NCBI GenBank assembly: GCA_020832965.1
Contig: JAJHRM010000088.1
Location: forward strand, 1 to 9,823
Length of the DNA stretch: 9,823 nucleotides
Origin: Thermofilum sp.
Lineage (GTDB): Archaea; Thermoproteota; Thermoprotei; Thermofilales; Thermofilaceae
Direction: 5' to 3'
The translations under genes were made by a program, and so were the position numbers. Position 1 is the stretch's first letter; the number at the start of each line of letters is the position of its first letter. Positions 1-6,039 of the stretch are shown one piece after another. The notes below the pieces were generated by a model. It searched no databases. It was not told the DNA's origin and was given only the letters and a program-made list of their open reading frames with translations.

Positions 1-1
1 C

Positions 2-1081
2 TACACGTCCTTCTCGCTCAAGTTTTCACTGCTCGCCGGCTTAGGTGAAAGGAACACCGCGGTCTCCCCCTTCAGCGTCTACCCAGCCATGCTCATGCTG
101 AGCGAGGGTGCGGCCGGGGAGACCAAGGCGGAGATACTGAGAGCCCTCGGGCTATCCTCCCAGGCTGAAGCGAGGGAGTGGTTCAAGTCGAGCGCCCAGA
201 AGTTCCTGAGCGCCCAGCCCCCCGCGAAAACCTCGATTGCCAACAGCCTGTGGGTGAGGGAGAGCGTCCGGGTGAAGAGCAGCTACGCGGAGAACCTCGC
301 CAGGTACTACCTAGCGGAGAACTACTCCTTCGCCAGCCTCAGCGAAGCTGTGCAGAGGATAAACTCCTGGGTCTTCGAGAAGACAAACAAATTGATCGAA
401 AAGATTATTGAGGAGAAACTCCTGGACCCGCTGACCGTAGTAGTTCTCGTGAACACCATCTACTTCAAGGCGAACTGGACGACGCCCTTCGAGAGGGTTG
501 TGCGCGACACCTTCAACTCGCCCGACGGTCTCGTGGAGGCCGAGTACCTCTCAGGCACTGTCTCTGCGAAGGTCTACGAGAGCGAGGAGCTCGTAGCGGT
601 AGCTCTCAGCTACAATGGGACAGGCGTGAAGTTCGTCGCGCTTATGCCCAAGAAGCAGACCCTGAAGGAGTTCCTAGGCAACATCTCCGAGAGGGAGCTG
701 CTGGGGATCCTCTCAGAGCTCTTGAGCAGGGACGACGAGAGGGTTAGGCTCCTCCTCCCGAAGTTCGACGTGGACAGCGGCATACTCGAGCTGAGGCAAA
801 TCCTCGAGAGCATGGGAGTGAGGAAAGTCTTCGACCCCATGCAGGCAGACCTCTCAGAGATGCTGGATGCGCGAGCCTACGTGAGCCACGTGTTCCACAG
901 GGCCAGGGTCAGGGTGGACCTTTACGGCACGGAGGCTGCAGCAGCAACAGCGGTCGTGATCTCAATAATAGCACCGCCCTTGCAGGTTAGGTTTGTGAAG
1001 ATCGACAGGCCCTTCGCGTTCTTCCTAGTAGACCCAGACACCAAAGCGGTGCTATTCGCCGGGAGCTTTGTAAAACCCTAG
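2..1081 (+). CDS. serpin-family protease inhibitor (5' end outside window)
   Basis: The reading frame is already open at base 2, and the residues before the first internal ATG (base 89) fit the serpin N-terminal region (NTAVSPFSVYPAMLML), so the gene starts upstream and 359 residues are visible. Family landmarks in order: SPFS motif; IANSLWV; INSWVFEKTNKLIEKII; the NTIYFKANW strand; LPKFDVDS; MGVRKVF..ADLSEM; SHVFHRARV; hinge GTEAAAATA; and a closing DRPFAFFL...LFAG. Serpins trap serine or cysteine proteases by a reactive-centre loop that inserts into a beta sheet. The Thr and small-Ala hinge (bases 926-952) is the type found in inhibitory members. Counting from the hinge Gly as P15 puts P1-P1' near Ile-Ala (bases 968-973), which would suggest a subtilisin- or elastase-like target; the loop may be one residue shorter than usual, so P1 is uncertain. 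Known relatives are prokaryotic serpins such as aeropin of Pyrobaculum. Signal peptide and promoter are out of view. Confidence 0.95.
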   Translation, partial: YTSFSLKFSLLAGLGERNTAVSPFSVYPAMLMLSEGAAGETKAEILRALGLSSQAEAREWFKSSAQKFLSAQPPAKTSIANSLWVRESVRVKSSYAENLARYYLAENYSFASLSEAVQRINSWVFEKTNKLIEKIIEEKLLDPLTVVVLVNTIYFKANWTTPFERVVRDTFNSPDGLVEAEYLSGTVSAKVYESEELVAVALSYNGTGVKFVALMPKKQTLKEFLGNISERELLGILSELLSRDDERVRLLLPKFDVDSGILELRQILESMGVRKVFDPMQADLSEMLDARAYVSHVFHRARVRVDLYGTEAAAATAVVISIIAPPLQVRFVKIDRPFAFFLVDPDTKAVLFAGSFVKP

Positions 1082-1155
1082 CGGAGCGTTGGAGCCTTAC
1101 GCGCATTTCCTCTTCCGTTCGCAAGCATACTGTGGAGGGTATAGGAGCTCGGCGA

Positions 1156-1191
1156 GCGCGCTGGGAGGGTGGTACAGCAGCGCGCGCTGTA
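1156..1191. repeat. GC-rich inverted repeats upstream of a promoter
   Basis: GCGCGCTG at 1156-1163 is the reverse complement of CAGCGCGC at 1178-1185. The second arm is also part of a perfect 12-base palindrome (1178-1189) and of a TACAGC/GCTGTA hairpin (1173-1178 and 1186-1191). These pairings exclude one another. The block sits between the serpin stop and the TATA box of the next gene, so it could be an operator or a structured 3' end of the serpin mRNA. No function can be assigned from sequence alone. Confidence 0.4.
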
Positions 1192-1205
1192 GGACCCCGG
1201 TTAGA

Positions 1206-1213
1206 TTTTTATA
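1206..1213 (+). promoter_or_regulatory. archaeal TATA box for the gene starting at 1235
   Basis: TTTTTATA is centred about 25 bases before the GTG at 1235, the normal TATA-to-start-site distance in archaea. Transcription would therefore begin at or near the start codon, giving a leaderless mRNA. An in-frame TAA at 1226 rules out any start further upstream. Confidence 0.6.
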
Positions 1214-1234
1214 GTCTGAGATGCATAAGAATCC

Positions 1235-1921
1235 GTGTGGAAAGTTGCCATAGCCAGCTACCTGCCGCCTGAGGAAGCGATATCCAGGCCAGCGGTATAC
1301 TTCTCATCGTACGGGTGGAGCATCTACCAGGTGGACAACGTCTACATAGCGGAGGACGGCGCACGCTACCCCAGCCTCTCGATAAGCCTAGCGGTGATCG
1401 GGGGTGTCCTCCTTGCAGGGGGAATCATCGTCCTCAACCCGTCCAGCATAGCGGCAGGCTTACTCCTACTACCCATAGGGCTGATCCTGCTCAACGAGAA
1501 ACACTCGATAGCCCTGAAATTCGAGCAAAACACGTACCTAGTAGCCGCGAACAGCTACGAAGCCTTCCGAGAGGCACTGAGATTCGCCGAGGCGATAGGA
1601 GGAAAATTGCTCCACGCAGAAGCCCCCACCGTCCCCCTCATAAAGGTCACCCTACCCGCCGCAAGCTCAGCTAAAGCCATAAGAGAGCTGGAGACGAGAG
1701 TGCTCAGGAGGATCGAAGCACTGGGCCCAACCCAGCTAAAAGCCCAGCCGGCACAAAGCCGAAAAGAGATCCTAGAAGAACTAAACACGTACCAGGGCTA
1801 CCTCGAGAAACTAGAAAAGCTGAAAGCAGAGGGGAAAATAACGGAAAAAGCGTACAACGACCTAAAAAACGAGTACACCCAAAAAATAACCGAGCTGCAA
1901 AAACAACTACAACCCGCCTAG
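1235..1921 (+). CDS. small membrane protein with SHOCT-like C-terminal tail
   Basis: 228 residues, no enzyme family recognised. A short N-terminal soluble stretch (1-45, with a YFSSYGWSIYQVDN segment) is followed by two hydrophobic helices at about 49-67 and 70-87 joined by a tight NPSS turn. Then comes a soluble region of about 90 residues and a charged helical tail (about 177-225). In the tail, YLEKLEKLKAEGKITEKAYNDL resembles SHOCT-type short C-terminal helical pairs, known in other proteins as oligomerisation or docking tails. The start is GTG at 1235: an in-frame TAA lies nine bases upstream, and the TATA box is 25 bases ahead. The TAG stop at 1919-1921 interlocks with the stop of the converging ankyrin gene. 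The last 60 bases are A-rich on this strand. The topology suggests an inner-face membrane scaffold, but that is inference; being a real gene is well supported by the promoter and the protein-like sequence. Confidence 0.8.
   Translation: MWKVAIASYLPPEEAISRPAVYFSSYGWSIYQVDNVYIAEDGARYPSLSISLAVIGGVLLAGGIIVLNPSSIAAGLLLLPIGLILLNEKHSIALKFEQNTYLVAANSYEAFREALRFAEAIGGKLLHAEAPTVPLIKVTLPAASSAKAIRELETRVLRRIEALGPTQLKAQPAQSRKEILEELNTYQGYLEKLEKLKAEGKITEKAYNDLKNEYTQKITELQKQLQPA
1864..1903 (-). terminator. T-run cluster, likely terminator of the ankyrin gene
   Basis: On the minus strand, directly past the ankyrin stop codon, three runs of 5, 6 and 6 T occur (plus-strand A-runs at 1899-1903, 1881-1886 and 1864-1869). 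Archaeal RNA polymerase stops at T-rich tracts without needing a hairpin. The tracts lie inside the 3' coding end of the opposite gene, which would need A-rich Lys, Asn and Gln codons there to keep them. Confidence 0.4.
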
Positions 1922-3107
1922 ACATACCTCTTACAGTTAAAACAGTAATACCTACCAAGAGTACCCAAACGATAAGCAGGCCTACCACAGTAAGGACAAA
2001 CAACAGTCATAGCATCAGGTTCCCTCGCTCTAGAGGAACCCACGCGATTATTTACATGTGCATTCTCACTGCCCTCTAAAATCTCCTTACTTGCATGGGC
2101 TAGTAAATTGAGTGTTTCCTCAAGCATTTTTTCACTATAATCATTAAAGTAGGTCTTCAAGAATTGTATCGAGTGTCCGTACCCTTGCATTAAACCTCTC
2201 GTGCGCGCTAGATCGATAGGGAATTTACCCTCATTATTCCTTATGGTTGGATTAGCTCCGAATTTTAATAATAACCAAGCAACATAGAAGTAAGGCATCA
2301 ATATTGCAAGGTGTAAAGGAGTATTTCCATCCTTATCCCGAGCGTTGAGATCTGCCCCACGGCTAATGAGAACCATAGCGAAACTGGCTACTGCTAAGTC
2401 ATCTCGATAATTTGGAAAGTAAGTGTAGATATATGCCCCCGGGTACACAGGTAGCATGGCAACATGTAGGGGCGTCCAACTATGCGTATTTTCTTTTGCA
2501 TTTACGTCAGCTCCATATCTGGTGAGTAAATGGGCAACTGTCGAGTCACGACAGAGTGCCGCATAGTGTAAGGGCGTCCATCCGGATTTGTCCCTTAAAT
2601 TTGGATCAGCACCATAATGAAACAGGAGTTCTATAGCTTCCCGATTACCTGATTCGGCGGCAATGTGTAGAGGAGTTACACCTCCGACACTCCTTGCATT
2701 TGGATCTGCTCCTTTTTCAAGCAGCAGAGAAATAATTCCAGGCGTGCCACGATAAGCGGCTGAGTGTAAAGGAGTGTGACCGTAATTGTCTTCTATGTTT
2801 ACTTTAGCCCCTTTCTCTCTCCTTCATCAAAATGCTCATGAAGGAGAGCTAGATGCAGAGGAGTGATGCCGCGAACATCTTTTGCATTTAGATCTGCACC
2901 ACTTTCGACCAGTATTTTAACGATATCAACCATACGCTTGCGCATGCTTTCTTCCATGTATCCCACGCGCGCTAGCGCAACATGTAAAGGAGAACTATTC
3001 TCCCATGTTTTAGCGTTTACATTTGCACCCTTTTTCAGAAGCTCTTTGACTCTTGCAATGTCTCCATTTTCTACTGCTTTGAAGAGTTCCTCATCTAGGT
3101 TCATCAT
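1918..3107 (-). CDS. ankyrin-repeat protein with C-terminal zinc ribbon, split by a frameshift
   Basis: Two overlapping minus-strand frames make one protein. The first runs from ATG 3107 to a stop at 2799; the second is open from 2823 to the TAG at 1918. The second has no ATG, GTG or TTG between 2823 and 2457 although that stretch encodes clear ankyrin repeats, so it cannot be an independent gene starting at 2457. Joined, it gives about 395 residues: eight or nine ankyrin repeats with TPLH(L/I/V)A and GA(D/N) marks (two lengthened by insertions, the third shortened to about 30 residues at the shift), a helical spacer, then a zinc ribbon CPYC...YYCFNCKRYV at the end. Ankyrin repeats bind other proteins; the ligand is unknown. 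The gene is more AT-rich than its neighbours (17 G+C in the 60 bases from 2101, against 35 in the 60 from 661 in the serpin), suggesting transfer or relaxed selection. It may be a pseudogene, a programmed-frameshift gene, or contain a sequence error. Confidence 0.8.
2808..2823 (-). other. frameshift point in the ankyrin gene
   Basis: The minus strand reads GGAGAGAGAAAGGGG here. Removing one GA unit, or a -1 slip on the A-AAG-GGG heptamer, joins the upstream frame (...HFDEG) to the downstream frame (REKGAKVN..., a good match to the ankyrin LLEKGADPN consensus). The repeat spanning the site is about three residues short, so a deletion of ten bases (or 10+3n) would fit too. The heptamer fits the X-XXY-YYZ pattern of -1 slippery sites, but that could be chance. 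Confidence 0.6.
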
Positions 3108-3126
3108 TTATGTAGAGGAGTTATCC

Positions 3127-3134
3127 TAATTAAG
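3127..3134 (-). promoter_or_regulatory. possible TATA box of the ankyrin gene
   Basis: On the minus strand CTTAATTA follows an A-rich stretch and is centred about 23 bases before ATG 3107, with no purine-rich ribosome-binding site between them. This fits leaderless transcription, although the box deviates from the best TATA consensus. The rest of the gap, 3135-3289, shows no gene or RNA that I can recognise. Confidence 0.4.
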
Positions 3135-3289
3135 TTTTACTGCTCTATTGGGTTTGGGCAGGAGTAAAGAGTGTTTACGCCTGCGAAGTGGAGATGCAAT
3201 GGAGCAATCCTAAGGCTAGTTAGGGATTTGACGTGTAAGAGTGCGGCCGATGCGGAGCTCGTGGGGGTCTCTATCTGTTTGTTGAGGGG

Positions 3290-4342
3290 CTATGTTGTCT
3301 GGTAGGTTTTTATTGTCTGGAGGATAGCGTTTATTTCTTTTAGTTGTGTTAGGGTTTCCTGGGTGATTGTGCTTGGTGGGTTTTCGGCTACGTTTGTGAT
3401 TAGTGTGGCTAGCTCTTCTGGGGTTGCTGGCTTTGCCTGCGTGAGTGTTGCTTGGAGTGCGGCGAGCTGCTGTTTGAGCTGGTTGATTTGCTTTTCGAGG
3501 TTTTCAGCCTCCTCTTGGAGTCTAGGGTTGCCCTCTATCATCGCTCTTGCGCTGACAAGCTCGTGGCGCTGCTGCAGGGTTGTGAGTGTGGCTTTGATTT
3601 TCTCGGCTTCCTCCATGTACCTTTGCCTCTCGGCTTGGTGTGGCTGTAGTAGGCTGAGTAGCGTTGCTATGGTTTTCCTTGCGTTCTTGATCTTTGCTCT
3701 TGTGCGCTGCTTGTCTGCTGTTCTGTCGATGTTGCGGATTTTCTCGTCGACCTCTATTGCCTTTAACTCGTTTTCGAGTTCCCTGATCCTCTCCTCCAGT
3801 TTCCTGCAGGATTCGTCTATGGTTAGCAGTATGGCTTTGAGGGTTTTGGCTACTTCGAGGAGCGACTCGTTGTACTCCGCCCTGAGTCTTTCGTAGACCT
3901 CCGGGTGTAGAGTCGCCGACTCGCTGTCCAGCTTCTGGAGCGCCTGTATGTTTTTGACCAGGCTGGGCATTATTTCGCGGATCTGCGCTGGCTCACGTGG
4001 GAAAATCCCGAGGGGTACTCCAGCGCCTTCCGCCGTGCTTCTCAGCTCCGCCCACTTGTCCAGGTACTCTTTTTGGGAGATTCTCCCCTCCATGTAATCG
4101 GTGATCAGCTTCACGAACCGTGACAGGCAGTACTCCCTTGCTTTTTCCGTCGGCGGCGCCTTGACTATCTTCAAGTACTCTCCCTCTGCTAGGCGTAGGA
4201 GCGCCTCTTCCGCCTCGTCTACGCTGACGCCCAGCCTCCTGGCTACCTCATAGATGTCAACGCCAACCCTAGGCGAGGTAGACGCACTCTCCCTCAAGTA
4301 TGACAGCAACCTGTACTCCAGGGAGGAGAGCTCCCCCGCCAT
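3290..4342 (-). CDS. winged-helix / coiled-coil protein of unknown function
   Basis: 350 residues, soluble, no signal peptide. Residues about 5-62 read as a winged helix-turn-helix (SLEYRLLSYLRES, then DIYEVARRLGVSVDEAEEALLRLAEGEYLKIV), a fold used by archaeal transcription regulators but also for protein binding. Residues about 73-100 (LITDYMEGRISQKEYLDKW) resemble a SHOCT-like helix pair. From about 150 to 310 the protein is mostly coiled coil with heptad-like Leu, Glu and Lys patterns (LEERIRELENELKAIE; LEKQINQLKQQLAALQ). The tail is Thr- and Gln-rich. It is the second gene of an operon, ten bases after the glycoprotein stop, with an AGGTGGT ribosome-binding site (4346-4352) that fixes the ATG at 4342. 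Context suggests a cytosolic partner of that membrane protein. It could be a DNA-binding regulator or a structural scaffold; sequence alone does not decide. Confidence 0.85.
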   Translation of the reverse strand: MAGELSSLEYRLLSYLRESASTSPRVGVDIYEVARRLGVSVDEAEEALLRLAEGEYLKIVKAPPTEKAREYCLSRFVKLITDYMEGRISQKEYLDKWAELRSTAEGAGVPLGIFPREPAQIREIMPSLVKNIQALQKLDSESATLHPEVYERLRAEYNESLLEVAKTLKAILLTIDESCRKLEERIRELENELKAIEVDEKIRNIDRTADKQRTRAKIKNARKTIATLLSLLQPHQAERQRYMEEAEKIKATLTTLQQRHELVSARAMIEGNPRLQEEAENLEKQINQLKQQLAALQATLTQAKPATPEELATLITNVAENPPSTITQETLTQLKEINAILQTIKTYQTT

Positions 4343-4345
4343 GGG

Positions 4346-4352
4346 TAACCAC
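4346..4352 (-). promoter_or_regulatory. Shine-Dalgarno site inside the operon
   Basis: AGGTGGT on the minus strand, a few bases before ATG 4342, closely matches the archaeal GGAGGTGAT ribosome-binding consensus. It begins directly after the upstream stop codon, which supports a bicistronic mRNA. The genes here that carry their own TATA boxes lack such a site. Confidence 0.6.
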
Positions 4353-5975
4353 CTAGTCTAAGTCCACTACTTCTTCCTCGGCCGCAACTTCGGGTACCGC
4401 CACAGCCCTCCTCCTCCCAGTGAACCTGCGAACCACGACGCCCAAGCCGACTCCGACAATCACGGGGACCACGATAAATATCGTTGCAGCCCCCCTCCTG
4501 AAGCTAATATCCTCCTTTGCCACGAGGTAGTATTCCTCCCCGGGTTTAGGCGTGTAGGTTCCAATCACGCTGCCCCTCTTTACGTAGCATCCGTTGCTGG
4601 AGAAGTCTATTGGCCAGAACAGCCACTGGAAGCTTTTCATCAGCAATGGGAGCGCGTCATCCGAGGAAAAGCTTACGTCTTCGCTGCACAGCTTCAGCGT
4701 GTAATTACCTTTATCGAGTCTCCTTGGATCGCCCAATAAAGTACCCGGGATGAGGGGCGAGTAATTGAATGCCCTAGCAAGCCTCAATTCGACGGGTATT
4801 TTAGCTTGATAAGAGCCAGCCCTTATGATTAGGTCGGCAGTACTTGGAGGTCGCTGGGCGGGCTCGGGTAGGCATACATTAATGCGTAGAGGAATGGAAC
4901 GATTAACTTCCTTCAGCGGAAGGTTGATTGACAGGTTGCCAGCAGTATTGTTTAGTCTGAAATCTGCGCGCTGAGGAGCAGTAATGTTAAAAATCAAGGA
5001 TGCATTATACCTGTATGTAAAGTTCGAATATGCCGAGAAGTTTAGGTTTACTTCTCTGCAGAGATTCTTGATCGCAGGAGCTGAAACGTTTACATTCAGC
5101 GTAGTAGCAACCGTTATGCTGGAAGATGCCTTGATTATGGAACTATTCCGTGCCTCGAAAAAGAGGCTTATCTTTGAATGGTTTCTAGAATCCTTAAAGG
5201 CTAGACTTGCGAGGTTGACTGTGAAGTTAGAGAAGCATAGCTTGACTGCACCAGATTTTTTCACCCTTAGACCTTGAATGGAAATACTCAAGGTGCTGCC
5301 TTGCCTGTGGGCGGATGGTATTGAAGTCCTGTTTGCGAATTCAGCGTAGAATGGTGAACTCAATTTAATGCTGACGTTGAGGCTGGCGTCCTCATTGCCT
5401 CTATTGCTGACGTCGAAGCATACCTGGCTGTTCAGAACATATATGCGAGAAACTTCGATCTTGCTGAATCTTACCTCTACAGGTATGCTGGGGGGAGTCT
5501 CCTCACCCTCCTTAACGATGTTTGTTCCATTGTAAGCTTTGTACCGTATAGTCATGTTTATATAGTGGATTGCTTTATCCCCGGAAAATTTGCTTGGGTC
5601 AGTCTTGAGGGTGATGCTCGTGCTGTACGAGCAGTTATCCTTGGTAAAGCTAAATTTTCCCAGGCACATGTTGCCTTCGCATTGCATGTTTTCTTGTATC
5701 GGACTTGGTAAAAGGTACCTTGGAAATGTTATGTTTATGGTGGAGTTTACGCTTGTGAAGTTATTGCTGGTGAGCCATGTGCGGTTCACCTCTACTCTAA
5801 GAGAAAGTGTAGGGTGGATGGAGGAGTTAAGGTTGATGGTTAAGGTGCTTGGCTCTACTTTTACGTTGAAGTATTGAGCCTGCCCGGCTTGGGGCTCCGC
5901 TTTTGACGCGGGTAACGTGGTTGCTAGTAGAAGTGTTACAATGATGAAGACTGTTTTTCGCTTGGCTTCATTCAT
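4353..5975 (-). CDS. secreted, membrane-anchored, heavily N-glycosylated surface protein
   Basis: 540 residues. A signal peptide (KRK, then FIIVTLLLATTLPASKA, cleavage near residue 26) is followed by about 465 extracellular residues rich in Asn, Ser, Thr and beta-strand patterns, suggesting tandem beta-sandwich domains. I count 23 N-X-S/T sequons in this part (for example NRT, NFT, NIT, NGT, NHS, NYT), far above chance, plus nine cysteines. A single transmembrane helix (about 497-517, IFIVVPVIVGVGLGVVV) precedes a basic stop-transfer RRFTGRRR and an acidic cytosolic tail EEEVVDLD. N-glycosylation of surface proteins is well established in crenarchaea. The start at ATG 5975 lies just downstream of a TATA element shared with the divergent kinase gene. 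It is co-transcribed with the winged-helix/coiled-coil gene. The middle of the gene is AT-richer than the flanks, as expected from the Asn codons. It could be a receptor, adhesin or S-layer-associated protein; no enzyme motif is visible. Confidence 0.85.
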   Translation of the reverse strand: MNEAKRKTVFIIVTLLLATTLPASKAEPQAGQAQYFNVKVEPSTLTINLNSSIHPTLSLRVEVNRTWLTSNNFTSVNSTINITFPRYLLPSPIQENMQCEGNMCLGKFSFTKDNCSYSTSITLKTDPSKFSGDKAIHYINMTIRYKAYNGTNIVKEGEETPPSIPVEVRFSKIEVSRIYVLNSQVCFDVSNRGNEDASLNVSIKLSSPFYAEFANRTSIPSAHRQGSTLSISIQGLRVKKSGAVKLCFSNFTVNLASLAFKDSRNHSKISLFFEARNSSIIKASSSITVATTLNVNVSAPAIKNLCREVNLNFSAYSNFTYRYNASLIFNITAPQRADFRLNNTAGNLSINLPLKEVNRSIPLRINVCLPEPAQRPPSTADLIIRAGSYQAKIPVELRLARAFNYSPLIPGTLLGDPRRLDKGNYTLKLCSEDVSFSSDDALPLLMKSFQWLFWPIDFSSNGCYVKRGSVIGTYTPKPGEEYYLVAKEDISFRRGAATIFIVVPVIVGVGLGVVVRRFTGRRRAVAVPEVAAEEEVVDLD

Positions 5976-5996
5976 TCTAATCCCTTTGATAGGAGG

Positions 5997-6014
5997 AAAA
6001 TGTATATATATTTC
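5997..6014. promoter_or_regulatory. shared bidirectional TATA element
   Basis: A self-complementary TATATATA (6003-6010) lies in the 64-base gap between two divergent start codons, 31 bases from ATG 5975 and 33 from ATG 6040. Each strand has A-rich sequence just upstream of the box (GGAAAA on the plus strand, GGGAAAGAAA on the minus), as expected of a BRE. One TATA core could therefore direct both genes, each with a leader of only a few bases. Confidence 0.55.
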
Positions 6015-6039
6015 TTTCCCGCCTTATCCTCAGAGTGCC

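Noticed and set aside
89..1081. ATG at 89 as the serpin start
   Set aside because: The 29 codons before it encode conserved serpin sequence (SPFS region), so the gene begins outside the window.
1918..2457. An independent gene starting at ATG 2457
   Set aside because: The same frame encodes intact ankyrin repeats back to 2823, so this ATG is an internal methionine of the longer, frameshifted gene.
2461..3060. Regularly spaced GTGTAAAGGAGT-like repeats resembling an array
   Set aside because: The period of about 99 bases equals one 33-residue ankyrin repeat (T-P-L-H-x-A), so it is protein repetition, not a CRISPR array.
3135..3289. Possible tRNA or small RNA in the gap
   Set aside because: No T-loop GGTTCGA-type sequence, no cloverleaf pairing, and no clear promoter or T-tract framing.
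3363..3896. 177-codon plus-strand open frame
   Set aside because: It is antisense to the coiled-coil gene, Ser/Cys/Leu-rich low-complexity translation, with no promoter.
5917..6039. Kinase start at 5917
   Set aside because: This would lie upstream of the TATA element and inside the divergent signal-peptide gene; the kinase fold begins right after ATG 6040.
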